Shown: in pieces, positions 7,901 through 18,409 of the stretch | How the letters are laid out: each line of letters opens with the position of its first letter | How positions within the stretch are numbered: the stretch's first letter is position 1 | Notes under the pieces: model-generated | Databases searched by the model: none | What the model saw: only the letters and a program-made list of their open reading frames with translations | Told to the model about the DNA's origin: nothing | Origin: Belliella calami | Lineage (GTDB): Bacteria > Bacteroidota > Bacteroidia > Cytophagales > Cyclobacteriaceae | DNA: 64,000 bases | Assembly (NCBI RefSeq): GCF_022549695.1 | Contig: NZ_JAKZGS010000009.1 | Location: 1 to 64,000 of the forward strand | Reading direction: 5' to 3' | Made by a program: the position numbers and the translations under genes

Positions 7901-9101
7901 GTTGTAACCTCCTTTTCTTGTTTGCTTTTACTACATAATAATCTACCAAAGGTGCAAATACATTCATAAATAGAACTGCTAGCATAATTCCCTCTGGATA
8001 CGCTGGATTAGTTACCCTGATGATTACTGTCAAAACACCAATCAAAAGACCATAAATCCATTTTCCTGTTTCTGTTTGAGCTGCCGATACTGGGTCAGTA
8101 GCCATGAATACGATTCCAAAAGCTAATCCACCCATTACCCAGTGGTATTCCGGTCCCATCGCCATATATTCATTTACAGCAACTAGATTCATGATAAATC
8201 CCATGATATAAGCACCTGCAAATCCACTTACTATTATTTTCCAACTTGCTACACCTGTTCCAACCAAAATTGCTGCTCCGATCAATGCCATCAGTGTGGA
8301 AGTTTCGCCTATTGAACCTGGAATCCAACCCATAAATAAATTTGCAAATTCATAAAGTCCAGACCCGATTGCGCTATTGTGCGAGGAAAGTGCTGCATTT
8401 ACAGTTTCTCCTTCTACACCTGCTGTATATGCAACTGCCAATGCTGTGGCTCCTGAGAATCCATCTACAGCTGTCTTATCTCCCAAATATGTCCATACTT
8501 GATCTCCTGAAATTTGCGCAGGATATGCAAAGTATAAGAATGCTCTTGCTGTCATGGCTACGTTGAGAATATTCATCCCTGTTCCGCCAAAAACCTCTTT
8601 TGCTATAACTACAGCAAATATAGTTGCCAAAGCTACTTGCCATAATGGCATCGTAGCTGGTACTACTAACGGAATCAACATTCCTGTCACTAAGAAGCCT
8701 TCGTTGATCGGGTGCTTTCTGATTACTGCAAATGCTGCTTCCACCAGACCACCAGCTGCGTAAGCAACAATAACGATTGGTAAAACTAATGTTAGACCTA
8801 AAATTGCCTTGTCGGCAAAGTTATCCCACAAACCAGCTGTCTGACCAGTAGCCAAAAAGTGCTGATGTCCTGTATTATATATACCAAATAGCAAACAAGG
8901 AATCATTGCAATCACAACCGTGATCATCATTCTCTTCAAGTCAATGGCATCTTTTACCTGAGCTCCTTTTATACCGTTTGTATGGTTTGGCGAAAACAAA
9001 AATGTCTCACCAGCCTCAAAGGCATAATATAGGTTCTCTAATTTTCCTCCTTTGTGAAAAAGGGGTTTCTGCTTATCCAACAGATCTCTTAGAAACTTCA
9101 T
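7887..9101 (-). CDS. nqrB: Na+-translocating NADH:quinone reductase subunit B
   Basis: NqrB is the large membrane subunit that binds riboflavin and a covalent FMN and forms the Na+ path of the complex. The 404-aa protein has a soluble N-terminus followed by about ten hydrophobic segments. The flavinylation motif DGFSGAT (ending Thr219) lies in the loop after the AFLYFAYPAQISGD block, as in known NqrB proteins. It starts 5 bp after the end of nqrA and overlaps nqrC by 14 bp. No odd residues were noticed. Confidence 0.97.
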   Translation of the reverse strand: MKFLRDLLDKQKPLFHKGGKLENLYYAFEAGETFLFSPNHTNGIKGAQVKDAIDLKRMMITVVIAMIPCLLFGIYNTGHQHFLATGQTAGLWDNFADKAILGLTLVLPIVIVAYAAGGLVEAAFAVIRKHPINEGFLVTGMLIPLVVPATMPLWQVALATIFAVVIAKEVFGGTGMNILNVAMTARAFLYFAYPAQISGDQVWTYLGDKTAVDGFSGATALAVAYTAGVEGETVNAALSSHNSAIGSGLYEFANLFMGWIPGSIGETSTLMALIGAAILVGTGVASWKIIVSGFAGAYIMGFIMNLVAVNEYMAMGPEYHWVMGGLAFGIVFMATDPVSAAQTETGKWIYGLLIGVLTVIIRVTNPAYPEGIMLAVLFMNVFAPLVDYYVVKANKKRRLQRATV

Positions 9102-9106
9102 ATTGA

Positions 9107-10492
9107 TTAACTGTATTGAATTAAATCTATTCCTTTTCTAACTATTTCCTGCACTGGGTGTTTAGATACATCTACGAATTCGCATAAGGCTAAATCCTCT
9201 TCCACGATTTCATAAATCCCCAATTCTTCCATTTCATCAAAATCTTCAGCCATGATAGCTTTCAATAAGTAAACTGGAAGGATGTCCATTGGGGTAACAC
9301 TTTCGAATACACCTGTCTGTACAAATGCTCTTTCTTCACCTCTTACGTTGGTGTCCAATACAAATTCTTTGCTTGGCTTCAAAAAAGACAAGAGTCCTAG
9401 CGCTCTATGATAGCTTAACTTTTCTGAAGTTGGTTTCATCCAACCTAAGAATTCATAATATTCACCTTCAGGTAGCAAGGTAATTTGGTTATGATAATAG
9501 CCTAAGTAGCCATCTTTGTTGATTTTTTCGCCAGTCAAGACATTTCCTGAAACTACTCTCGTGTCAGGAGCAATTTCTGATTTTTCGTCTTCTTTCAAGT
9601 TTCCGTTGACTAATGGGTCTACACATGCTCCAATATAGGTTTTTGTGTATGCCGCTGTTTTTGCTCTAGAACCTGTGATTGCGATTGTTTTTGAGGCGTC
9701 ATATCTGCCTTCCAGAAAAAGTTTCCCTATCTGAGAAACTCCATATGGACTGATAGTCCAAGCTACTTCTCCTTTGTTGATAGCGTCAATGTGATGGATT
9801 TGTACTCCAACATTGCCAGCAGGGTGTGGTCCTGAAAATTTATTGATTTGGGCATTTTGTATATTTGCGAAAATAGCAGGTACTTCAGCATTTCCATTCA
9901 AGTTGAGATGAACTGTGCCCTCTGTAAGCTTTTTCAAAATATTTATCCCCGTTTGGAAGTATTTTTCTTCACCTTTTAATGTCACAGCATAATCTGGCGC
10001 CAATGGATGTGTGTCGAATCCTGAAATAAATATTGCCTTTGGTTTGTCATCTGGGTTGGCAACAATTCCGAAAGGTCTTTGGATCAATTGAGGCCATACG
10101 CCACCTTTTGTAAGATTGGCAATGGCATCTTCTCTGGAAATCGATTTGATGGAAGATTCTGCATATTTCTCGAAACTTTCATAGCTTATTTCACTATCTG
10201 CAAGAATCTTGATCTCTAGCAATTTCCTCTTTTCACCTCGTTTGATCTCGACGATTTCGCCGGACACAGGCGCGACATATTGAACTTGATCCAACGCTTT
10301 GTCGAATAAAATCGGAGTTCCAGCCTTTACGGTATCACCCTCATTTACAGTGACCTTTGGTCTTTGTAGACCAATGAAGTCTGTAGGTTTGATAGCAAAG
10401 GTTTTCGCTGACTGGAATTCTACAAGCTTTTTCTCAGCTTTTCCAGCGAGCTTAATGTCGAATCCCTTCTTAAGCTTAACTAGTTTTGACAT
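9107..10492 (-). CDS. nqrA: Na+-translocating NADH:quinone reductase subunit A
   Basis: NqrA is the large cytoplasmic subunit associated with the quinone-reducing end of Na+-NQR. I start it at ATG 10492, giving 461 aa that begin MSKLVKLKKGFDIKLAGKAE, the usual NqrA N-terminus. The open frame extends 18 codons further upstream, but that part (rich in F and Y) looks non-coding and overlaps a promoter-like element at 10528-10535. Conserved phrases include GDTVKAGTPILFDK and SGDIVEIKRG-like text early on (here SGEIVEIKRG), and GADPVN-like text in the centre (here CVDPLVNG). It is the first gene of nqrABCDE. Confidence 0.95.
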   Translation of the reverse strand: MSKLVKLKKGFDIKLAGKAEKKLVEFQSAKTFAIKPTDFIGLQRPKVTVNEGDTVKAGTPILFDKALDQVQYVAPVSGEIVEIKRGEKRKLLEIKILADSEISYESFEKYAESSIKSISREDAIANLTKGGVWPQLIQRPFGIVANPDDKPKAIFISGFDTHPLAPDYAVTLKGEEKYFQTGINILKKLTEGTVHLNLNGNAEVPAIFANIQNAQINKFSGPHPAGNVGVQIHHIDAINKGEVAWTISPYGVSQIGKLFLEGRYDASKTIAITGSRAKTAAYTKTYIGACVDPLVNGNLKEDEKSEIAPDTRVVSGNVLTGEKINKDGYLGYYHNQITLLPEGEYYEFLGWMKPTSEKLSYHRALGLLSFLKPSKEFVLDTNVRGEERAFVQTGVFESVTPMDILPVYLLKAIMAEDFDEMEELGIYEIVEEDLALCEFVDVSKHPVQEIVRKGIDLIQYS

Positions 10493-10527
10493 ATTATATG
10501 AACTGTATGGTCTTTTGAAAAACGCCT

Positions 10528-10535
10528 CAAATCTA
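10528..10535 (-). promoter_or_regulatory. Putative -7 element for the nqr operon
   Basis: On the minus strand the sequence reads TAGATTTG, matching TAnnTTTG, 35 bp upstream of the chosen nqrA ATG. It lies between the ispH stop (10623) and nqrA, so it would give the nqr operon its own transcript. A matching -33 TTG is not evident. Confidence 0.45.
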
Positions 10536-10622
10536 ATAAAATACATCAGTTATTAGAAGATAATTTTGGTATTATTTATCACCTTCTTGCTAAGTTGACA
10601 TACTTTTGAGTTGTCGTTCAAA

Positions 10623-11525
10623 TTAATTATTTTCAAATTCAAGGTTTGTTTCAAAGGTATTGATGTGCTTCATGACTTGTTCCATGAGCCACATTGGTGT
10701 AGAGGTAGCTCCACAAATACCCACTTTATCTTCAGTTGTAAACCACAAAGGGTCTATCTCTGTTTCATTTTCTACAAAATAACTTCTTTCGTTTTCTGCT
10801 TTGCATACTTGGTAAAGCGCTTTTCCATTTGAACTCTTCTTGCCGGAAACAAAAATAATTACATCATTTTCCTTTGAGAAATTCAATAATTGGGGTTCTC
10901 GGTTGGAAACTTGACGACATATGGAATCATTGGCATTGAAATCAACTTCATTCAGTTCGCCTTTGGCTTCTTTGATTCTGTTTTCAATTTTTTCTTTTAA
11001 TTCATAAAAGCCCTTAGTGCTTTTGGTTGTTTGACTAAATAGTGTGACTGATTTTGTAAAATCAATCTTATCTAGGTCTTTGTCTTCCATGACTACAATC
11101 GCTTTTTCTAAAGTCTGCCCAGTCAACCCGATAACCTCGGCATGGCCTTTTTTGCCATAGATCACTATTTGACCTTTCTCCTTCTCCATTTTGTCAAATG
11201 CAGTTTTGACTCTATGCTGAAGCTTCAATACTACCGGACAAGATGCATCTATAAGCTCAATATTATTTTCTATCGCAGTTTTGTAGGTCTCAGGAGGTTC
11301 GCCATGAGCCCTGATCAAAACTTTGCAGTTGCTTAACTCTTGTAGCTTTTCTCTATCGATTACCACTAGACCTTTTGCGCTTAGTCTCTTGACTTCCATG
11401 TCGTTGTGTACAATGTCTCCAAGACAATACAATTGGTCAGATACTTCCATCTCATCTTCAGCCATTTTTATGGCGAATTCTACCCCAAAACAATATCCTG
11501 AGTTTTTATCTATGGTAACTTTCAT
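10623..11525 (-). CDS. ispH: 4-hydroxy-3-methylbut-2-enyl diphosphate reductase
   Basis: IspH performs the last step of the MEP isoprenoid pathway, making IPP and DMAPP with a 4Fe-4S cluster. The 300-aa protein keeps the three cluster cysteines: C12 (SGYCFGV), C96 (DASCPVV) and C203 (DSICRQVSNRE). The C-terminal ICGATSTPMWLMEQV block matches the family GAS[ST]P motif, with T for S. It is separated by 15 bp from cmk, so the two are probably co-transcribed; IspH next to Cmk also occurs in other bacteria. The start ATG at 11525 directly precedes the conserved MKVTIDKNSGYCFG. Confidence 0.96.
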   Translation of the reverse strand: MKVTIDKNSGYCFGVEFAIKMAEDEMEVSDQLYCLGDIVHNDMEVKRLSAKGLVVIDREKLQELSNCKVLIRAHGEPPETYKTAIENNIELIDASCPVVLKLQHRVKTAFDKMEKEKGQIVIYGKKGHAEVIGLTGQTLEKAIVVMEDKDLDKIDFTKSVTLFSQTTKSTKGFYELKEKIENRIKEAKGELNEVDFNANDSICRQVSNREPQLLNFSKENDVIIFVSGKKSSNGKALYQVCKAENERSYFVENETEIDPLWFTTEDKVGICGATSTPMWLMEQVMKHINTFETNLEFENN

Positions 11526-11540
11526 AATTCAAATTGATTT

Positions 11541-12218
11541 TTAGCCAATTTTCTCTTTTGCCAGTGAAACTATCCTATCTACTTGATCATCAAATTCCAA
11601 TAAGCTTGTGTCAATTTCAACGGCATCTTCAGCCTTTTTTAACGGACTTTCTTTTCTTGTGGAATCTATCTTGTCTCTTTCGTCTAGATTTTGGATGATC
11701 TTTTTGATTTCTACCAAATCACCCTTCTCCAAGATTTCTTTTTGCCTTCGTACGGCTCTTATATTCAGATCGGCTGTCATAAAAACCTTGAGCTCTGCTT
11801 CAGGAAAAACTACTGTGCCTATATCTCTTCCATCCATCACAACCCCCTTTTTCTTGCCAAGTTTTTGTTGTTGGGAAACGAGCTCTTGTCTTACTTCTTT
11901 TATTTTGCTTACTTCACTCACATAGTTTGAAACCCGCATACTACGTATCTCTTTCTCAACATTCAAACCATTGAGATAGGTTTCTTGTTTTTGATTAGCT
12001 GGATTGATTTGAAAACTTACATTTAAGCTTTCAAGAGCATTTCTTATATCTCTGGGATTGGTTAATACAGTTAGTTTATTCAAGAAGTGGAGTGTAGTGG
12101 CCCGATACATGGCTCCAGAATCTATATAGGTGTAATCCAAAGCTTTTGCTACTGCTTTTGCTGTAGAGCTCTTGCCACATCCAGAAAATCCATCTATTGC
12201 AATTACGATTTTACTCAT
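11541..12218 (-). CDS. cmk: Cytidylate kinase
   Basis: Cmk phosphorylates CMP and dCMP. The 225-aa protein has an intact P-loop in the context AIDGFSGCGKSSTAKAVAKAL (about residues 7-27), the YIDSGAMYRATT block that binds CMP, and MDGRDIGTVVFPEAELKVFM. The length matches the family. It is the upstream gene of the cmk-ispH pair; a CAAATATA on the plus strand (TATATTTG on minus) at 12255-12262 could be its -7 promoter element, 36 bp before the start codon. Confidence 0.96.
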   Translation of the reverse strand: MSKIVIAIDGFSGCGKSSTAKAVAKALDYTYIDSGAMYRATTLHFLNKLTVLTNPRDIRNALESLNVSFQINPANQKQETYLNGLNVEKEIRSMRVSNYVSEVSKIKEVRQELVSQQQKLGKKKGVVMDGRDIGTVVFPEAELKVFMTADLNIRAVRRQKEILEKGDLVEIKKIIQNLDERDKIDSTRKESPLKKAEDAVEIDTSLLEFDDQVDRIVSLAKEKIG

Positions 12219-12525
12219 TTACTAAAAGTTGACTTTCGCTTTTCTTTTCAGGTGCAAATATAGTAGTTTTAAATCTAATTCTTCTAGGAACTAATTGTAA
12301 TCCTTAGATCTACGTTATTACAACTGAATTCTGTTGAAAATAATTATAAATTTTCGTGCTGAGATCATATACAAATTATAGTTTGTATGGGTTTTCATAG
12401 TGGTATCATTTCTCGATTAACAATCGTTATCATTTAAAGGAAAAATATTGGATATAAATTCAAATCCTTTTTGCCACTTAAAATCATCTTAAAATTCAAA
12501 TCCTCAAAAGTTTAAAAGAAAAAAT
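12219..12525. other. Divergent spacer between cmk and ade
   Basis: This 307-bp spacer holds the cmk -7 candidate and an inverted repeat, ATACAAA (12369-12375), six bases, TTTGTAT (12382-12388), about 140 bp upstream of ade. The inverted repeat could be an operator. Nothing else is recognisable. Confidence 0.4.
12255..12262 (-). promoter_or_regulatory. Putative -7 element for cmk-ispH
   Basis: Minus-strand TATATTTG matches TAnnTTTG and lies 36 bp upstream of the cmk ATG. No clear -33 TTG is visible at the expected distance. Confidence 0.45.
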
Positions 12526-14163
12526 ATGACAAATTGTTTTAGTGTTGAAGGAAAATTGATTGATATTGAAATAGGTGAAATATATCCTGCAGAAGTCAAA
12601 GTAGGTGATGGGAAAATCATTTCCATTCGCAAAATTCAACACAACGATCAAATGCCATATATTTTGCCTGGCTTTATAGATGCACATGTACATGTGGAAT
12701 CGTCCATGTTGGTCCCTTCAGAATTTGCCAGGTTGGCGGTAGTGCACGGTACTGTGGCAACTATTTCTGATCCACACGAGATTGCCAATGTCTGTGGGAT
12801 GGAAGGGGTGAATTATATGATTGAGAATGGACAAAAGGTACCTTTCAAGTTTTATTTCGGTGCGCCATCTTGTGTGCCTGCCACACCTTTTGAGACTGCA
12901 GGAGGAGAAATTACAGCTGCTGACATCAACAAACTTCTTGAGAGAAAGGAAATCGTTTACTTGGCAGAAATGATGAATTGGCCAGGGACGGTAAATCGTG
13001 ATCCTTTGGTTATGGAAAAGATTGCTTTGGCAAAGAAATATGGGAAACCAGTTGATGGTCACGCACCTGGACTTATGGGAGAGGTAGCTGCTAAGTATGC
13101 TTCTGCTGGGATCACGACTGACCACGAATGCTTCACTAAGGAAGAAGCATTGGATAAAATTCAATTGGGGATGAAAATTGCCATTCGGGAAGGAAGTGCT
13201 GCTAAGAATTTTGAAGCTTTGATAGACTTGATTGATGATTATCCAGAGATGATCATGTTTTGCTCTGATGATAAGCATCCTGATAATCTGGCTGTTTCGC
13301 ACATTAATGAGCTTGTAGCAAGAGCATTGAAGAAAGGGAAGGATTTGTTCGATGTCCTTAGGGCAGCTTGTATTACACCTGTAGAGCACTATCGCTTAGA
13401 CGTTGGTACGCTTCGTATTGGAGATCCTGCTGATTTTATTGTTTCTGAAGATATAGTTGATTTCAAAATCAAAGAGACTTACATCAATGGTAAGCTTGTG
13501 TCGAGTAATGGTAAAACTTTGATCAATCGTGTGGAAAATAAAATCATCAATAATTTCAATGCTTCTGAAAAATCACATGATGAATTTAGCGTGAAGTCAA
13601 ATGGTGAAAGGGTGAGGGTTATAGAGGCGTTGGACGGGCAGCTGATAACACCAGCTGTCGAAGGGGAAATTATCTTAAATGATGGTTTTGCCGAATCCAA
13701 TGTTGAAGCTGATATTTTGAAAATAACGGTGGTCAATCGCTACGAGAATGCAGCACCAGCTGTAGCTTTTATCAAAAATTTCGGTATCAAATCAGGGGCA
13801 ATAGCCTCTTCTGTAGGTCATGATTCGCATAATATTATTGCTGTTGGAGTAGATGATCAGTCCATTGCAAAAGCCGTGAATCTATTGATCAAAGAAAAGG
13901 GTGGGGTAGCAGCTGTCGATAATGGAGAAGAAATGGTTCTTGCCTTGCCAATAGGGGGAATTATGTCAGCCGATGATGGCTATGAGGTAGCAAAAGCCTA
14001 TACCAAGATCGACCAAATGGCAAAAGCCATGGGTTCAAAGCTCCAATCGCCATTTATGACTTTAAGTTTTATGGCTTTGTTGGTGATCCCAGATCTTAAA
14101 TTGAGTGATAAAGGACTGTTTGATGGACAAAAGTTTGAGTTCGTGGATGTCTTTTTGGGTTAA
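12526..14163 (+). CDS. ade: Adenine deaminase
   Basis: Adenine deaminase converts adenine to hypoxanthine and ammonia in purine salvage. The 545-aa protein is an amidohydrolase of the AdeC type. The metal-binding H54-V-H56 lies in GFIDAHVHVESSM, followed by SDPHEIANVCG, and ligand regions VDGHAPG and SDDKHPDN come further on. The C-terminal domain includes SSVGHDSHNIIAVG, and the length agrees with the E. coli and Bacillus enzymes (about 580 aa). It is a single gene after a 307-bp divergent spacer, with 231 bp before the next gene. Start ATG 12526 is the only good candidate. Confidence 0.95.
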   Translation: MTNCFSVEGKLIDIEIGEIYPAEVKVGDGKIISIRKIQHNDQMPYILPGFIDAHVHVESSMLVPSEFARLAVVHGTVATISDPHEIANVCGMEGVNYMIENGQKVPFKFYFGAPSCVPATPFETAGGEITAADINKLLERKEIVYLAEMMNWPGTVNRDPLVMEKIALAKKYGKPVDGHAPGLMGEVAAKYASAGITTDHECFTKEEALDKIQLGMKIAIREGSAAKNFEALIDLIDDYPEMIMFCSDDKHPDNLAVSHINELVARALKKGKDLFDVLRAACITPVEHYRLDVGTLRIGDPADFIVSEDIVDFKIKETYINGKLVSSNGKTLINRVENKIINNFNASEKSHDEFSVKSNGERVRVIEALDGQLITPAVEGEIILNDGFAESNVEADILKITVVNRYENAAPAVAFIKNFGIKSGAIASSVGHDSHNIIAVGVDDQSIAKAVNLLIKEKGGVAAVDNGEEMVLALPIGGIMSADDGYEVAKAYTKIDQMAKAMGSKLQSPFMTLSFMALLVIPDLKLSDKGLFDGQKFEFVDVFLG

Positions 14164-14394
14164 AATCAAATAGTTATAGAAATCCTTTAAAAATTAAATT
14201 AGTTGAAAATTTGGAAATTTATGTTAAGTAAAAAATTGAGTTGATCAATTTTGTTAATAGCATAGTTTTTTCTATTGATTTCTGAATAAAAAGTTCTTGA
14301 TAGCTGGTTTTGTTTGATGTATAGCAAACTTATGGTTTGGATGGAAGTTGTTATATTAGTAAAAAATATAACCCAATTAATAACTTAATATATT

Positions 14395-15537
14395 ATGATG
14401 AATTTTGAGCTCAATGAAAATCAGGCGATGATCGCCCAGATGATTAGAGATTTTGGAGCAAAAGAGATTACCCCATTCAGAAAAGAATGGGATGATAACC
14501 AACATTTCCCTTTGGAAGTATTTAAAAAGCTTGGAGAACTTGGTTTGATGGGCGTATTGGTTCCTACCGAATACGGTGGGTCTGGTTTTGGATACTTTGA
14601 ATATGTCACGGCTATTTTGGAATTGTCAAAGCTAGATCCTTCAGTAGGATTGTCCATGGCAGCACACAATTCGCTTTGTTCTGGACATATCATGATGTTT
14701 GGGAATGAAGAGCAAAAAAGCAAATATCTTCCAAAGCTTGCTACTTGCGAATTTTTGGGTGCTTGGGGATTGACAGAGCCAAACACAGGTTCTGATGCTG
14801 GCAACATGCGAACAGTTGCAGTAAAAGATGGTGACTACTATGTCATCAATGGAGCAAAAAACTTTATCACGCATGGAGTTTCTGGAGATGTTGCAGTAGT
14901 CATTGCAAGGACAGGAGAAGTTGGGGATTCCCATGGAATGACAGCTTTTGTTGTGGAAAGAGGTACTCCAGGATTTAAGGGGGGCAGGAAAGAAGATAAG
15001 CTCGGCATGCGTGCTTCAGAGACAGCAGAAATGATTTTTGAAGATTGTAGAGTTCACAAAGATCAGATTCTTGGAGAAGTTGGCAATGGGTTCATTCAGT
15101 CAATGAAAATATTAGATGGAGGTAGAATCTCTATCGCTGCTTTGTCATTGGGGATTGCTGAGGGTGCTTTGGAAGCTTCAATTCAATACTCTAAAGAGAG
15201 ACAACAGTTCAATCAACCTATCAGCAAGTTTCAGGGAATATCTTTCAAACTAGCAGATATGGCAACGCAAGTAGAAGCTGCGAAACTTTTGACTTTCAAA
15301 GCTGCAGATCTCAAAAACAGAGGAGAAAAAGTTACTCTTGCAGGAGCAAAAGCAAAACTTTATGCTTCCGAAGTTTGTGTGTCTGTTTCCAATGAAGCAG
15401 TGCAGATTTTCGGTGGATATGGATTTACAAAAGATTATCCAGTAGAGAAATTCTACAGAGATTCCAAGCTTTGTACTATTGGTGAAGGAACATCTGAGAT
15501 TCAGAAGTTGGTGATATCAAGAGAGATTTTGAAGTAG
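14395..15537 (+). CDS. Acyl-CoA dehydrogenase
   Basis: This FAD enzyme performs the first oxidation step of acyl-CoA degradation. The 380-aa protein has the full three-part fold: helical N-domain (residues 1-~115), beta-domain with LTEPNTGSDAG (about 125-135), and C-domain with the catalytic base E364 in the context TIGEGTSEIQKLV. That placement is typical of short- and medium-chain enzymes (butyryl-CoA type). Two ATG codons begin the frame (14395 and 14398); either may serve. The gene stands alone and is followed by a terminator at 15683-15720. Chain-length preference cannot be read with certainty. Confidence 0.92.
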   Translation: MMNFELNENQAMIAQMIRDFGAKEITPFRKEWDDNQHFPLEVFKKLGELGLMGVLVPTEYGGSGFGYFEYVTAILELSKLDPSVGLSMAAHNSLCSGHIMMFGNEEQKSKYLPKLATCEFLGAWGLTEPNTGSDAGNMRTVAVKDGDYYVINGAKNFITHGVSGDVAVVIARTGEVGDSHGMTAFVVERGTPGFKGGRKEDKLGMRASETAEMIFEDCRVHKDQILGEVGNGFIQSMKILDGGRISIAALSLGIAEGALEASIQYSKERQQFNQPISKFQGISFKLADMATQVEAAKLLTFKAADLKNRGEKVTLAGAKAKLYASEVCVSVSNEAVQIFGGYGFTKDYPVEKFYRDSKLCTIGEGTSEIQKLVISREILK

Positions 15538-15682
15538 TCAGCTAGGCCACGACGCACAAGTGTCGATGGTCAATAGACAACGGAGTTTAAATGACCTTTT
15601 CTAACTTATGATGATTATCCGTAGCTTTCATGGTTTCATATAGCTAAATTGATAAATAATCATAGGGTTAAATTAAGAGTCT

Positions 15683-15720
15683 AACCCTTCCAAAGTTTTA
15701 AATTTTGGAAGGGTTTTTTA
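15683..15720 (+). terminator. Intrinsic terminator after the acyl-CoA dehydrogenase gene
   Basis: A 12-bp stem (AACCCTTCCAAA at 15683-15694, complement at 15704-15715) with a 9-nt loop is followed by a T-run. The upstream AGGGTTA at 15664-15670 could pair with TAACCCT at 15682-15688 and compete with the left arm. Confidence 0.85.
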
Positions 15721-16029
15721 TTCTATTGCTTTCCAGTTTCTGATTTGAACACCTTCTCTTTCTTGATCGTCTTGAGCCTATTAATATTAATGCAAAAAAA
15801 AAAGGATGTCGTCCAAATAATGCCAAAACCTTGTTGCTCCAGGTTTCTTTTCTTTATTTAATGTAATCTTGGAATTCAATTCCTTATTTGCATAAAATAG
15901 TGTGATTTTCATTATGTGTAAAAATCTTAGCGGTGGTTGCAATTTGGTAAAATCTGGTTGATAAGATAGATCAGCGCCAATTGAAATCAAACGGTTACAT
16001 CTTGAATTAGTACGCAATAGAACACTGAA

Positions 16030-16077
16030 GACGCAGATCTAGCGGATTGACACAGATAAAAATCAGCGTTCATCAGC
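16030..16077. repeat. Diverged copy related to the 107-bp repeat family
   Basis: The segment contains acgcagatctagcgg, cacagataaaaatcagcg and catcagc. These are the same building blocks (CGCAGAT, ATCAGCG) as the array at 1-1170, in a single, rearranged copy. As with the array, it lies just past the 3' end of a minus-strand gene (glpF stop at 16115). Confidence 0.5.
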
Positions 16078-16114
16078 TTAATCATGATTCGAGGCAGGCT
16101 CTGGTGTATTCCTA

Positions 16115-16860
16115 TTAAACCATCCCACCGACTCCAAGCAAGAGATAGATCCCGGCGGCCAAAGAAGCCCCTATGATTGGGCCTAGTATCGGTACCCAAC
16201 TATATGCCCAATCACTACTTCCTTTTCCTCTGATTGGTAAGATTTGATGCATGATTCTTGGGCCAATGTCACGGGCTGGGTTGATCGCATAGCCGGTAGT
16301 TCCACCCAAAGACAAACCAATCACCCAAACCAAAAAAGCTACTGGCAATGCACCTAATGAACCTAGGCCAATGGGGGTGTTGCTGCCATCTTGCAAAATA
16401 GGCTCAGTAGAATAAAGAATCACGATAATCAAAACCGAAGTACCGACAATTTCTGAAATAAGATTTGAAGAATAATTTCTGATCGCAGGTGCTGTGGCAA
16501 ATGGAGCGAATTTCAAGCCTTGGTCATCAGTGGCATCGAAATGATCCTTGTAAACGATCCAAGAGATGCCCGAACCAAACATGGCTCCAAGTACTTGCGC
16601 AAATACATAGCTAGGAACATCTCCCCATGGAAAATCTCCAGTAATTGCCAAAGCGATACTTACTGCTGGGTTCAGGTGTGCACCGCTATATGGGCCTGCT
16701 ACTGCCACTCCTATAAATACACCAAGTGCCCAAGCTGTAGTAATTACGATCCAACCACTATTTTGTCCTTTGGTTTTGTTCAATACTACATTGGCTACAA
16801 CTCCAGATCCCATCGCAAGCAGGAGGGAGGTTCCGACAAACTCTGCTACAAATGCATCCA

Positions 16861-16861
<1 letters not shown>
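16115..16861 (-). CDS. glpF: Glycerol facilitator (MIP/aquaglyceroporin)
   Basis: GlpF lets glycerol cross the inner membrane by facilitated diffusion. The 248-aa protein has six membrane helices and two half-helices with the pore signatures HLNPAV (N64-P65-A66) and NPARD (N194 to D198). The Asp directly after the pore Arg is characteristic of glycerol-conducting members rather than water-only aquaporins. Its start ATG overlaps the glpK stop by one base, so the two are co-translated, which supports a glycerol role. It is the last gene of the glpD-glpK-glpF series on the minus strand. Confidence 0.95.
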
Positions 16862-18372
<1,511 letters not shown>

Positions 18373-18409
18373 TTAGGTGTTTGGTTATCTGATTATTGGT
18401 TATTTCGTA

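Larger units (their letters stand above)
15538..16114. other. Gene-free stretch between acyl-CoA dehydrogenase and glpF
   Basis: These 577 bp lie between converging genes. They hold a terminator at 15683-15720, an A-run at about 15794-15803, and a diverged copy of a dispersed repeat at 16030-16077. I see no acceptable open reading frame; the open frames at 15787-16017 and 15987-16199 on the minus strand lack family features, and the second overlaps glpF. Confidence 0.6.

Noticed and set aside
12718-13389. 223-codon minus-strand frame inside ade
   Set aside because: Shadow of the adenine deaminase gene; composition is not protein-like and the plus strand has complete catalytic motifs.
15787-16017. 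76-codon minus-strand frame after the acyl-CoA dehydrogenase gene
   Set aside because: No recognisable features, and it overlaps A-runs in a gene-free stretch; no promoter-like element supports it.
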